DNA of 64,000 bases from Marinobacter aromaticivorans. Lineage in GTDB: Bacteria; Pseudomonadota; Gammaproteobacteria; Pseudomonadales; Oleiphilaceae. The notes under the pieces were generated by a model that ran no database searches, was not told the DNA's origin, and saw only the letters and a list, made by a program, of their open reading frames with translations. How positions within the stretch are numbered: position 1 is the stretch's first letter; the number at the start of each line of letters is the position of its first letter. The stretch covers positions 248,001 to 312,000 of the forward strand of contig NZ_NIHD01000002.1 of the NCBI RefSeq assembly GCF_002806975.1, written 5' to 3'. This document shows, piece by piece, positions 52,756-61,825 of this stretch. The translations under genes and the position numbers were made by a program.

Positions 52756-53571
52756 TCAGATAAGCAGCCTGTTGCGGGAAAAGCGCTCCACCAGCGGCTG
52801 ATAGGCGGACCCCAGTAACCGGTTAATGGCGTCTATACCCCAGGCATCCGGCCCCACAAGAATGCGGGATTCGTTTTTGAGGATGCCTTTCACAATGGTC
52901 TCTGCGGCTTTCTCCGGCGTGGTCATGGCAATTTTGTCGAACCCTTTGCGCAGGTCTGCCGCGCTTTCCAGCCTGCTCATGCGTGCAGAGTTGGCAATGT
53001 TGGTGCGGATGCCACCGGGATGTACACAGCTCACAGCCACCGGCTGCTTCTCCATTTTCATTTCCTGGCGCAGGGATTCCGTAAACCCGCGAACCGCAAA
53101 TTTTGCAGCATTGTAGGCACTTTGTGTGGGCACGCCAATCAGACCAAACACACTGGAGATGTTCACCACATGTCCATCACCAGAGGCAATCAGGTGTGGC
53201 AGGAAGGCCCGCGTGCCGTGAGCGACACCCCAGAAATCGATGTCCATGATCCACTCGAAATCGGCATCAGACATTTCCCTCACCGTGGCAGAAAGCGCCA
53301 CACCGGCATTATTGATGATTACATTAACCTGACCAAAATCCTTTACCACCTCGGCTGCATGGGCGTATATCGCATCCTTGTCACCAACATCCAGCCGGTA
53401 GGCCCTGACATCCGAACCCTTGATGGCTGCGACCGTTTCCGCCAGCCCTTCCTCGTTAACGTCAGACAGGGCAAGCCTGCAACCTCGTATTGCCAGCGAT
53501 TTGGCAAGAGCCCGCCCGATACCGGACCCGGCTCCGGTAACAACTACCACTTTGTTTTTCAGATCTTTCAT
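52756..53571 (-). CDS. Short-chain dehydrogenase/reductase
   Basis: This 271-residue SDR starts at ATG 53571 (GAGG nine bases before; a GTG at 53577 is also possible). The cofactor motif TGAGSGIGRALAKSL is near residue 12, NNAGV near 87-91, and the active site Ser140-Tyr153-Lys157 in YNAAKFAVRGF. The Asp in ALSDVNEEGL suggests NAD+ preference. Substrate is unknown; near the wax ester gene, fatty aldehyde or alcohol is conceivable but unproven. Confidence 0.9.
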   Translation of the reverse strand: MKDLKNKVVVVTGAGSGIGRALAKSLAIRGCRLALSDVNEEGLAETVAAIKGSDVRAYRLDVGDKDAIYAHAAEVVKDFGQVNVIINNAGVALSATVREMSDADFEWIMDIDFWGVAHGTRAFLPHLIASGDGHVVNISSVFGLIGVPTQSAYNAAKFAVRGFTESLRQEMKMEKQPVAVSCVHPGGIRTNIANSARMSRLESAADLRKGFDKIAMTTPEKAAETIVKGILKNESRILVGPDAWGIDAINRLLGSAYQPLVERFSRNRLLI

Positions 53572-53761
53572 GGCCACTGGCCTCTTGTTGTGTGTTGTGC
53601 CGATTAAAGAAGATACTCTAACAGTTGCCCCTGATCAGCATATGGCTTCAAATTTCTGACTTGCATGGCACCCGGGCCACTCGGACTCAGCCCGGGCTTT
53701 TGGGTACAATTCCCCCTCCGCGAGCACAATCTCGCGGATTTCCTCAACCCTGAACCTGCGG

Positions 53762-54229
53762 ATGTTCTGTATGGAATGGAGTCTTACGCATTTCTGGCTG
53801 ATTCTGGCCCTCGCCCTGGGGCTGGCTGAGCTGGCATACGGCATATTTCTGCTGCTGGCGCTGGCTGTCGCCGCAGCCCTGACAGCCGTTCTGGCCTATG
53901 CCGGCATTTCATTCGAATGGCAACTGGCGGGCATGGGGGTGTTTTCAGGCCTGCTGGTGCCCATCGCAATTCGCTGGATTCGCCCGCGTTTTTCCCCGAA
54001 AGGCGTAGCCTATGGAACCACCGGCACTGGCGTCGAGCAGGGTAAGCGCTACCGTACCCTGAAGCGGGATTTTGATGGCGCTACAGGTATCAAGATCAAC
54101 GGCGACTTCTATCGCCTGAGAGATGACAACACAGGTGCCACCGAATTGCCGGAGGGAACCGACGTTATTTTCAGCAAATTCGACGGCACCACCGCCGTTG
54201 TTCAAACCGTTACACACAAGGAACAGTAA
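53762..54229 (+). CDS. NfeD-like membrane protein
   Basis: This 155-residue protein is the short type of NfeD: two or three membrane helices at the N-terminus (about 8-75; FWLILALALGLAELAYGIFL) and a C-terminal OB-fold (about 85-150; GATGIKINGDFYRLRDDNTG, and GTDVIFSKFDGTTAVVQ). Its partner, a stomatin-like protein, follows two bases later, the usual pair for membrane-quality or lipid-raft functions. ATG 53771 is an alternative start. Confidence 0.85.
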   Translation: MFCMEWSLTHFWLILALALGLAELAYGIFLLLALAVAAALTAVLAYAGISFEWQLAGMGVFSGLLVPIAIRWIRPRFSPKGVAYGTTGTGVEQGKRYRTLKRDFDGATGIKINGDFYRLRDDNTGATELPEGTDVIFSKFDGTTAVVQTVTHKEQ

Positions 54230-54231
54230 GC

Positions 54232-55266
54232 ATGGAACCCTATATTTCACCGGGGCTGATCATCAGCCTGATTGTTGTCGCCATCGGTATTTTCATCATC
54301 GCCAAAGGCCTGGTGATTGTCCGGCAGTCTGAAGTCATGGTTATTGAGCGCCTGGGTTCCTTCAACCGGGTTCTGGAAAGTGGCGTGAACATCATCATTC
54401 CGTTTATCGAACGGCCCCGCCCCATCACCATGATCCGCTACGTGCGCATGGGTGAGGAATACCACCCGATGACCACCGATGAAGTCCGCATCGACCGCCG
54501 GGAGACGGTGATGGATTTCCCGGGGCAGCCGGTAGTGACCACCGATAACGTAACCGTAAAAATCAACGGCGCCCTGTACTACCAGATCATTGACCCCCGC
54601 CGTGCCGTTTATGAAGTGGCCAATATGAGCCAGGCGGTTGAGGTGCTGGCCAAAACCACCCTGCGCTCGGTGGTGGGCAAGATGGAACTGGACAAGTTGT
54701 TCGAATCCCGCGCCGAGGTGAACAACGCCATTCAGGCTGAAATGGAGGAGCCCGCCTCCAAGTGGGGTGTAAAGCTGACGCGGGTGGAAGTTCAGGACAT
54801 CAGTATGCCCGAGGAAGTGGAAGAGGCCATGCGCCTGCAGATGGCCGCAGAGCGTAAACGCCGGGCCACGGTGACAGAAGCCGAGGGTGAGAAAACGGCA
54901 GCCATCGCCATGGCCCAGGGCCAGCGTGAATCCGCCATTCTCAACGCCGAGGGTGACAAGCAATCCTCCATTCTGCGCGCCCAGGGTGAGCAGGAATCCA
55001 TTCGCCTGGTACTCGGCGCCCTGGGCGATTCGGAAGAAAACAAGCAGACGGTGATCGGCTACCTGCTGGGGCAAAGCTACATCAAGGTACTGCCAAATAT
55101 GGCGAAAGACGGCGAGCGGGTGTTTGTGCCCTACGAATCGTCTGCCCTGCTGGGCTCCATGGGCATGTTCCGGGAGCTGGCCGGCAGCCCTGAAGATGTG
55201 GTCCGCCAGTCACTGCAGCGCGATGGCCTGCGTGGCGGCCTGGTAGGTGGCGCAAGCAACGCCTGA
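54232..55266 (+). CDS. SPFH/stomatin-like protein (QmcA type)
   Basis: This 344-residue protein has one N-terminal membrane helix (about 7-28), an SPFH/band-7 domain (about 30-210; VRQSEVMVIERLGSFNRVLE and DNVTVKINGALYYQIIDPRR), then an alanine/glutamate-rich coiled coil (about 200-265; AERKRRATVTEAEGEKTAAI). It oligomerises in membranes and works with NfeD and FtsH-type proteases in other bacteria. AAGGAACAG precedes the ATG; nfeD-like gene ends two bases before. Confidence 0.93.
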   Translation: MEPYISPGLIISLIVVAIGIFIIAKGLVIVRQSEVMVIERLGSFNRVLESGVNIIIPFIERPRPITMIRYVRMGEEYHPMTTDEVRIDRRETVMDFPGQPVVTTDNVTVKINGALYYQIIDPRRAVYEVANMSQAVEVLAKTTLRSVVGKMELDKLFESRAEVNNAIQAEMEEPASKWGVKLTRVEVQDISMPEEVEEAMRLQMAAERKRRATVTEAEGEKTAAIAMAQGQRESAILNAEGDKQSSILRAQGEQESIRLVLGALGDSEENKQTVIGYLLGQSYIKVLPNMAKDGERVFVPYESSALLGSMGMFRELAGSPEDVVRQSLQRDGLRGGLVGGASNA

Positions 55267-55297
55267 GCCTCACGCCCGCGCGGGCAACCTGTTGGCA

Positions 55298-55891
55298 TCA
55301 GCCCAGCAGGTTGTCCAGGGGTTCTGCATAGCTGGGCACGAACACTTCCATAAAGTAAGTCACTTCCGGCAGCCCCTCCTGCGCAAGCCGCTGCCGGATC
55401 TGCCTCTCGGCCGGTTCAAACTCGCGGTTACCCGCACGCACCTCGGCCTGGCATTTCAGCCAGGCTGACAGGCGATCTGCCGCCTTGATCAGTTCCCGAC
55501 CCTCAGCCGGCAGCCGGGACTCCTGCAAATAGGGTGCAAAATCCTCACGTAAATCTTCCGGTAGCAGTGCCAGCAACTCCGCCTCTGCCTTGTGCTCAAT
55601 GTCGCCAAAGGCCTCGCGCATCACCCTGGAGTGGTACTTCACAGGGGTAGGCATATCACCAGTGATCACTTCCGTGGCGTCATGGTAAAGTGCTGCTGCG
55701 GCAATCCTGTCGGCATCCACCTGCCCGCCGAAGTGCCTGTTGCGGATTATTGCCAGGGCATGGGCCAGAGTGGCCACTTCCCAGGAGTGGGTTGCTACGT
55801 TTTCTTCAATGGCATTACGCATCAGGCCCCAGCGCTTGATCCAGCGCAGGCGGGAAACATAAGCAAAAAAATGACTACTGGCCTTGGGCAC
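55298..55891 (-). CDS. yfbR: HD-domain 5'-deoxynucleotidase YfbR
   Basis: This 197-residue enzyme removes phosphate from deoxynucleoside 5'-monophosphates. The metal site is classical: THSWEVATLAHAL, LYHDATEVITGDMPTPVKYH and a distal Asp in LIKAADRLSAWLKCQ. It starts with GTG 55891 after AAAGGAAC. It is downstream of the DUF748 gene and convergent with the stomatin gene. Confidence 0.92.
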   Translation of the reverse strand: MPKASSHFFAYVSRLRWIKRWGLMRNAIEENVATHSWEVATLAHALAIIRNRHFGGQVDADRIAAAALYHDATEVITGDMPTPVKYHSRVMREAFGDIEHKAEAELLALLPEDLREDFAPYLQESRLPAEGRELIKAADRLSAWLKCQAEVRAGNREFEPAERQIRQRLAQEGLPEVTYFMEVFVPSYAEPLDNLLG

Positions 55892-55936
55892 GTGCTTCTG
55901 TTCCTTTTGAACGGGATTGAATGATGCTCGGGCGCT

Positions 55937-58813
55937 TTAACGGGCGTCCAGCGTAAAACCGACAATTACCTTGCCATCTTCCGACACCTCGGCATTGCGG
56001 GATGGGTCGAGCATGAATAACTGACTGGCGGGCACGCCATGGGTGTCTCGCAGTATTTCCTGCAGCGCAGATGCCCGGGCACTGGCAAGATTATTCAGTA
56101 CTTCCGGAGCCAGGGTCCGCTCTCCCGCCAGATAGGCCTCCCGGGCCTTCTGCCAGCTCTCCTCGGTTAACTTTTCCGCCTGGCTCGCAGCCAGTTGCTC
56201 ACGCAAAAGCACCAGCCCGTCAGCCTTCGGCGAAACACTGCCGCGAATGTTCAGCAGCAGGTCGGGGCGATCAAGCAGTGCTTTGGCCAGGGTGGCCAGT
56301 TTCTCTGCCTCTCCGGGTGCCAGCCTGGTGGAGCCCGGCTCAAAACGCATCTGGCCCAACTCTTCGCCGGAGAGGCCCGCAAGATCCGCGATGGACCCAA
56401 GCACACTGAAAGGCGACGTGGCTGCCTTGGCAAGCAGATTCACGAAAGCCCCCATAACCACCTGGCCCACACTGAAATCGGGGTTGTCCAGATTACCGCT
56501 GACGGGCAGGTTCACTTCTATAGTGCCCTTGCTGTCCCGAAGCAACGCCAGCCCGAGTTTGACCGGTGCATTAACCGCCTGTTCACTCGCAATACTCTGG
56601 CCAAGCCCGAGACGGTCCATAACAATATGGTTTGAGGCCTCCAGCTGGCTCCCGGTAATTTCATAATCCAGATCCAGTGCCAGTTTTCCACTGTCCACAC
56701 CATAACCCAGATAGCGACCGATATATGGAGACAGCGCCGGCAACGACAGATCCTTCATGGTGAGTTTCAGATTACTGGTCTGTTCTGAACCCAGGGCGCC
56801 AATGGTGCCATCAAACTCTACACTGGCGCCGCCCCCGACACGCCCTGTGAGGGCAACTTTTCCTTGCTGGGGCGGCACATTGCTCAAGCCGGTAACCGTG
56901 CCATTGAGCTGGTCCAGCGAGGTTGTAAAAGCCGGGTCCACAGCCCGATCGGTATAATCGAGAACACCTTCTTCAATCGTTAGCTGTGCAATACGGAAGA
57001 TAAACCGGCTCTGGTCCTCAGCATCCTGTTCCGACGCCCTGGATTCCGGTGCCCTGGAGGCATCCGCATCTGCCGGCGCAGGCACTATCTGCTCTACGTT
57101 ATGAGCGCCGTTGCTGTTGCGCACCAGATTGACCACCGGCTGTGCGAGGTTAACCGTGCCGATTTCCAGCCTGGCCGGGTGCACGTTGTACTCAATGGGC
57201 GCCAGCCGCAGCGTTTTCCAGGAAACCAGCGGCTCGTTGCTGTCCGGCAGCTGAAGGCTCAGCCCGGCAATTTCAGCCGTGCCACTGAAAGTACCTGTCA
57301 AGGGTTCCTGCTGGCCATCCAGGTCCAGATTCCCATCCAGCCCCAGAGTGCCACCTGCAACGGCAAGATTGGCCGATTCCTGTAAATACGGCTCAAATGC
57401 CGCCAACACAATGTCCGAGCCGGAAACGGCCGCTTCCAGGGTAAAGGGTTGCGGCGTCAGCTGGCCATTCACCGAGAGGCTGCCACCGGTTTCCAGCGCT
57501 GCCTGCAGCTGATACGACAGGGGGTCTTCCATGTCGCTACTGATACCACCCATGGAAAGCGAAAGCTGCTGCAGCGCTATGTCAGCGGGCGAATCAGGCT
57601 GCTGGTCCTGCCAGAGCACGCGCCCCCCGTAAACGCTTATGCCCTCAAGGGACCAGCGAAAAGACGGGCCATCTGAAACAGGCTCTGCTGCACCGGCGCC
57701 CGGGTTCTGCGTGCCGGGTTGGCCGCTCCCGTTGTTATCATTGCTTTCGCTGGTCGCATTGAACGCCGCAAGAGCGGCAACCCAGTCAATTTCTCCGGCT
57801 TTGTTACGTGCCAGCGCCACATCTGGCTGCTCCAGGGTAATCTGCCCGACACTGGCCTCCCGGGCATTGAGGTCAAACCCGATATCGTCGATAACAATGT
57901 TTGCTGTGGTCAGGCGTGGCTGCCCGCTCTGTGTGTTCGGAGCAACCGCCAGGTTTTCCACAGACAGGTGACCGCCGTGGGTTGAGAGGTACAGGACTTC
58001 GCCCGACTGCAACTCGTAGTCTGAGCGCAGAGTCAGTTTACCGCTGCGCAAATCATAGGGCAGATAGGGTGCAAGGAAATGCCCCAGAGTCTTGTGGTCA
58101 ACGCCCGTAATGGCAAGGCTGCCGCTGGAATAGAGGGGAGTCACGCTGAGATCACCCTGCCACTCCAGCGTTTGCTCGCCCAGGGCCGCCTGAAGGTGAT
58201 AATCGCTGCTGCGATCATCCCGCTGCCAGGTGGCCAGGTCAGTCAGGCTAAGATCCAGCGGCGTAACCCGGAATTCTGTCATGCCGGGCTGAGTGAAATC
58301 CCGGAACAACAGTTCGCCGCCGCGCACAATGAACTGCTCAAAATACAGTGAGGGCAACGGCTGATCCTTTTCCGGCCCGGGTTGCTCCGCTGCCCTGTTG
58401 TTTTCTCTGGCGCCGGCAGCCTGAAAATCCCGGGCGAAGTTCACGCTGTAGTCTTCCAGCAGATCCAGCCGGATAAACGGCTCATCGAGCTCAATGGCCT
58501 CAAACCCGATCACACCACGAACCAGCTCGAAGAAGCTCAGGTTGATATACAGGCGCTCAAACCCCACAACTTTTGCGTTATCGCCATCCTGCGCTGACAG
58601 GTTGAGAACTTCTACGCTGAGCGCAAACGGATTACTGCTGACCTCCGCAAGGTCTGCCTGCCACCCCATCTGCTGTTGCAACTGCTCCGGCAGTGTTTGC
58701 TTCAGCCACCAGGGCAGCAACAGAAAACCGGCCAGGCTGTACAACAGGATGACAACAAGCAGGCCGATGACCAGGTTTCGGAGCAGATGACTGCGCTGAC
58801 GGCTTTGGGCCAC
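55937..58813 (-). CDS. DUF748 (AsmA-like) protein with OmpA-like C-terminus
   Basis: This 958-residue protein starts with GTG 58813 after AAAGGAGA. It has an N-terminal membrane helix (about 12-34), a long periplasmic series of beta-rich repeats of AsmA/DUF748 type (about 40-790; RIAQLTIEEGVLDYTDRAV, LKLTMKDLSLPALSPYIGRY), and a C-terminal part (about 795-958; QMRFEPGSTRLAPGEAEKLA, DGLVLLREQLAASQAEKL) that looks OmpA-like, so it may touch peptidoglycan. AsmA-like proteins form lipid-transfer bridges across the envelope; here the function is not known. Confidence 0.85.
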   Translation of the reverse strand: MAQSRQRSHLLRNLVIGLLVVILLYSLAGFLLLPWWLKQTLPEQLQQQMGWQADLAEVSSNPFALSVEVLNLSAQDGDNAKVVGFERLYINLSFFELVRGVIGFEAIELDEPFIRLDLLEDYSVNFARDFQAAGARENNRAAEQPGPEKDQPLPSLYFEQFIVRGGELLFRDFTQPGMTEFRVTPLDLSLTDLATWQRDDRSSDYHLQAALGEQTLEWQGDLSVTPLYSSGSLAITGVDHKTLGHFLAPYLPYDLRSGKLTLRSDYELQSGEVLYLSTHGGHLSVENLAVAPNTQSGQPRLTTANIVIDDIGFDLNAREASVGQITLEQPDVALARNKAGEIDWVAALAAFNATSESNDNNGSGQPGTQNPGAGAAEPVSDGPSFRWSLEGISVYGGRVLWQDQQPDSPADIALQQLSLSMGGISSDMEDPLSYQLQAALETGGSLSVNGQLTPQPFTLEAAVSGSDIVLAAFEPYLQESANLAVAGGTLGLDGNLDLDGQQEPLTGTFSGTAEIAGLSLQLPDSNEPLVSWKTLRLAPIEYNVHPARLEIGTVNLAQPVVNLVRNSNGAHNVEQIVPAPADADASRAPESRASEQDAEDQSRFIFRIAQLTIEEGVLDYTDRAVDPAFTTSLDQLNGTVTGLSNVPPQQGKVALTGRVGGGASVEFDGTIGALGSEQTSNLKLTMKDLSLPALSPYIGRYLGYGVDSGKLALDLDYEITGSQLEASNHIVMDRLGLGQSIASEQAVNAPVKLGLALLRDSKGTIEVNLPVSGNLDNPDFSVGQVVMGAFVNLLAKAATSPFSVLGSIADLAGLSGEELGQMRFEPGSTRLAPGEAEKLATLAKALLDRPDLLLNIRGSVSPKADGLVLLREQLAASQAEKLTEESWQKAREAYLAGERTLAPEVLNNLASARASALQEILRDTHGVPASQLFMLDPSRNAEVSEDGKVIVGFTLDAR

Positions 58814-59014
58814 GAGTGTCTCCTTTCAGGTAGCAGGATCCGGTTAAGGCGTTAATGTACAAGGATAGTCGGCCAGGTACCTGTTTGTCAGCCACTGTGC
58901 AGCAGCCGCTGACAGCCGAATCTGAACCCTATATCCTGAGCCATGGTATCCACAGGTCCCGATCACACATTTTGTATGACTGAACCTATTCCCCGAGAAT
59001 GAGGACAAGCGTTT

Positions 59015-59650
59015 ATGGACATCGGCGATATGCGTCGCGATTTTGAAAGTGAAGGGCTGGACCGCGAGGCGCTGAATGACAACCCTGTGCGGCAGTTCGA
59101 AATCTGGTTTGGCGATGCCCGTGAAGCCGGAATTCTCGAGCCTAACGCCATGTCGCTGGCCACCGCCGGTGCCGACAGCATGCCGGATTTGCGCACGGTG
59201 CTGCTGAAATACTTTGATGAGCGCGGATTTGTGTTCTATACCAATTACCAAAGCCGAAAGGCTCACGAGATTGCAGAAAACCCGAGGGCAGCCCTGCTGT
59301 TTCCATGGATCGGGCTTAACCGGCAGGTGCGTATTCAGGGCCCGGTGGAAAAAGTCAGCAAAACGGAATCTCTCCGGTACTTTGCCTCGCGCCCGCGGGG
59401 CAGCCAGATTGGCGCCTGGGTTTCCGAGCAGAGCAAGGCCATTACCTCCCGGGGACTGCTGGAACAGAAGGTGGCAGAAATGAAACGCAAGTTCAGCGAG
59501 GGTGAGGTGCCACTGCCCGGCTTCTGGGGCGGCTACCGTGTTGTGCCGGAGCGCGTGGAATTCTGGCAGGGCCGTCCCAGCCGCCTCCACGACCGTTTTG
59601 AATACGTGAGGGAAGGTGATGGCTGGCACATCCAACGACTACAACCCTGA
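59015..59650 (+). CDS. pdxH: Pyridoxamine 5'-phosphate oxidase
   Basis: This 211-residue FMN enzyme oxidises pyridoxine and pyridoxamine phosphate to pyridoxal phosphate. Signature pieces are RTVLLKYFDERGFVFYTNYQ, SRKAHEIAENPRAALLFPWI, QVRIQGPVEKVSKTES, and the C-terminal RVEFWQGRPSRLHDRFEY. Full length; complete C-terminal QRLQP. Its end overlaps the next gene by about 32 bases. Confidence 0.95.
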   Translation: MDIGDMRRDFESEGLDREALNDNPVRQFEIWFGDAREAGILEPNAMSLATAGADSMPDLRTVLLKYFDERGFVFYTNYQSRKAHEIAENPRAALLFPWIGLNRQVRIQGPVEKVSKTESLRYFASRPRGSQIGAWVSEQSKAITSRGLLEQKVAEMKRKFSEGEVPLPGFWGGYRVVPERVEFWQGRPSRLHDRFEYVREGDGWHIQRLQP

Positions 59651-60440
59651 ACACGCCAGCAACCTGCAAAAACCCGCTATTTTTCTCTGCCATCAGACAG
59701 GACAGGTTCCGGAAGCGGCACCGCCCTGGCTGTCCACTGAAGAAAAGCAGAGGTTCGCCCGCTTCAGTGGCACCCGCGCCGTTGAGTTCCTTACCAGCCG
59801 CTGGCTGATACGTCAGGCCCTGGGCAGGGCAAGCGGTTCCGGGCCGGCACAATGCTGGCCGGCCGAGGGGCGGCCAACGGTTTCCGGTAACCCGGCCGGC
59901 TGGCACCTGTCCCTGAGCCATAGCCATGGCCTCACCGCCTGCAGCATGCAGTACGGCTCTGCAGTGGGCATAGACATTGAACCCAGTAGACGACACCCAA
60001 AATGGCAGAAAGTCGTCAAACGCTGGTTTTCGCCCATTGAGCAGGAATGGCTGTTCCAGGAGGACGACCCGCACAGTTTTCTTGTAGTCTGGACGTTAAA
60101 AGAGGCCTGGCTGAAAGCCACTGGCAGAGGCATTGCGGGCAACCTGCAGACACTGGAAGTGCGCCGGAATTTCGAACTCTACGGCGACCATCCAGACAAT
60201 CACTGGCAAGCCTGCTGCTTTTATGCGGAAGGTTTTCTGAGCACGCTGGTGTACAGGCAAAATGCAGGTGAGCTCCCGGGCTCCTGGCCTTTGATCACAT
60301 TGCTGGAGCCACCGCCCGAGGATTATGGCCTGATCACCGCCGAATCCCTGGACGCATACTGGGAGCCGGTGTTCCAGCGGCAAATCCGCGCAAAGCCCCG
60401 ATCAATAGCTCCGGGCAGCCAATCAGCACAAACCGGCTGA
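59619..60440 (+). CDS. 4'-phosphopantetheinyl transferase (Sfp/HetI type)
   Basis: This protein (273 residues from ATG 59619; an ATG at 59616 immediately precedes) activates carrier proteins by adding phosphopantetheine from CoA. The Mg2+ motifs are GIDIEPSRRHPK and VWTLKEAWLKATGRG, as in the Sfp group, and the N-terminal half has RAVEFLTSRWLIRQALG. It begins inside pdxH, so the two are translationally linked. Targets could be acyl carrier proteins of secondary or lipid metabolism; no megasynthase is in the window. Confidence 0.9.
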   Translation: MAGTSNDYNPEHASNLQKPAIFLCHQTGQVPEAAPPWLSTEEKQRFARFSGTRAVEFLTSRWLIRQALGRASGSGPAQCWPAEGRPTVSGNPAGWHLSLSHSHGLTACSMQYGSAVGIDIEPSRRHPKWQKVVKRWFSPIEQEWLFQEDDPHSFLVVWTLKEAWLKATGRGIAGNLQTLEVRRNFELYGDHPDNHWQACCFYAEGFLSTLVYRQNAGELPGSWPLITLLEPPPEDYGLITAESLDAYWEPVFQRQIRAKPRSIAPGSQSAQTG

Positions 60441-60473
60441 AAACAGCAGTCAGAAACCCAGGGAGATGGCCTT

Positions 60474-61094
60474 ATGGCAGGCGCACCCGAAGACAACAGA
60501 ACCCTGGCAGCGCCCGCCCTCGCCGAGCGCTGCCCCTGGTGTGGCACCGACCCACTGTACGTGCATTACCATGACACCGTATGGGGCCGACCGGAATACA
60601 ACGATCTGGCCCTGTTTGAAAAGCTCTGCCTCGACGGCCAGCAGGCGGGCCTGAGCTGGATCACCATCTTGCGCAAACAGGAAAACTACCGGACTGCCTA
60701 CGATCATTTCAACCCGGAGAAAATCGCCCGGTATGGCGATGCCAAAGTCGCTGAACTGCTGGCAAACCCGGGCATTGTCCGCAACAAGCTGAAAGTACAG
60801 TCCATCATCAAAAACGCCAGGGGGTTTCTGGAGCTGCAGGAAAAAGGCGCTGGGTTTTCCGCTTTTCTCTGGTCATTTGTGGACCACCGCCCGATCCAGA
60901 ATAGCTGGCAGACGCTCGATGAGGTGCCCGTTACTACACCGGAATCCGAAGCCATGTCCAGAGCGCTCAAACGTGCCGGGTTTACCTTTGTAGGCCCGAC
61001 CATTGTCTATGCGTTCATGCAGGCCACCGGCATGGTCAATGACCACATGGTGTATTGCCCTCAGCACTGGCAATGCCGATCACTGGCTCAATGA
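60474..61094 (+). CDS. tag: DNA-3-methyladenine glycosylase I
   Basis: This 206-residue base-excision enzyme removes 3-methyladenine from DNA. It has the zinc-type Tag pattern: RCPWCGTDPLYVHYHDTVWG with the Cys and His ligands, LSWITILRKQENYRTAY, and the C-terminal MVNDHMVYCPQH with the second Zn ligands. Length is normal for the family. Confidence 0.94.
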   Translation: MAGAPEDNRTLAAPALAERCPWCGTDPLYVHYHDTVWGRPEYNDLALFEKLCLDGQQAGLSWITILRKQENYRTAYDHFNPEKIARYGDAKVAELLANPGIVRNKLKVQSIIKNARGFLELQEKGAGFSAFLWSFVDHRPIQNSWQTLDEVPVTTPESEAMSRALKRAGFTFVGPTIVYAFMQATGMVNDHMVYCPQHWQCRSLAQ

Positions 61095-61151
61095 TCTTAA
61101 ACTCCCGCGGGCTCGTAAGTTCAGGAGTATCAGATATCCCGGAGCTTGCCT

Positions 61152-61343
61152 GTGAGAATCACCCTGGAACATCCCGCCACCCAGCCACGGCAGGTCATTG
61201 GCCTGCTTGAAATCATTTCCATCGAAGGTCAGCAGTACAAGGTCAGGCTGAACGTCGGCAATGAACAGCGGTTGTTATCCGATAATAAAGGCGTCACCTG
61301 TCTTTTCCGCAGCGCCTGGCAGGTTCAGGAACAAAAAGCGTGA
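61152..61343 (+). CDS. Small unknown protein
   Basis: This 63-residue protein starts with GTG 61152, preceded by GGAG seven bases before; a TTG two codons upstream is less likely. It is basic and beta-rich (RITLEHPATQPRQVIGLLEI, GQQYKVRLNVGNEQRLLS). I do not recognise it. Its stop overlaps the next start (GTGA, 61340-61343), so it is translationally coupled to the membrane protein behind it. Confidence 0.6.
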   Translation: MRITLEHPATQPRQVIGLLEIISIEGQQYKVRLNVGNEQRLLSDNKGVTCLFRSAWQVQEQKA

Positions 61344-61795
61344 TTTCAGTCGCAAGACTTGCCATTCTGGTCGGGATAGCGGGGTTAATTCCCTTTATTG
61401 CCTGCGTTGCCGCTATTTTTGCCATGCCCCAGTACAGTGTGGCGCTTCTGGGTTATTTCTATCTCTACAGCGCCGGCATTCTGGCCTTCATGGCAGGCAT
61501 TTACTGGCCCATAGCCATGCAGCTGGACAACCGGTGTTACCCGCTCTCACCCCTGATGACCATGCTGCTGAGCCAGGTCTTCTTTGTGGCGGCGGGTATT
61601 GGCCTCTTGCTGACCACGCCTGCACAGATCGTGCTCTATACACTCGCCTACCTTGCCCTTTACATCACGGATGCACGCTGGATGAGGGTGTACTGGCCGG
61701 CCTGGTATCTGCGGCTGCGCCTGCTTCTGACACTGGTTGCAGTAGCCTGCCAACTGACCGTTGGGGCCTGGTTCTTGCTGCTACATTCCAGTTAA
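61340..61795 (+). CDS. DUF3429-like integral membrane protein
   Basis: This 151-residue protein has five predicted membrane helices (about 3-22, 30-50, 58-75, 80-100, 118-140) and the pattern LLGYFYLYSAGILAFMAGIY followed by LTTPAQIVLYTLAYLALYIT, as in DUF3429 proteins. It starts with GTG 61340, coupled to the small gene before. Function unknown. Convergent with the aspartate kinase gene. Confidence 0.75.
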   Translation: MISVARLAILVGIAGLIPFIACVAAIFAMPQYSVALLGYFYLYSAGILAFMAGIYWPIAMQLDNRCYPLSPLMTMLLSQVFFVAAGIGLLLTTPAQIVLYTLAYLALYITDARWMRVYWPAWYLRLRLLLTLVAVACQLTVGAWFLLLHSS

Positions 61796-61825
61796 CGCGT
61801 TTAAACCCAACCCGGCTTTCTTCAG

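Noticed and set aside
55285..55312. CAACCTG...CAGGTTG hairpin between the stomatin and yfbR genes as a terminator
   Set aside because: It overlaps the yfbR stop, has an imperfect upper stem and no T-run.
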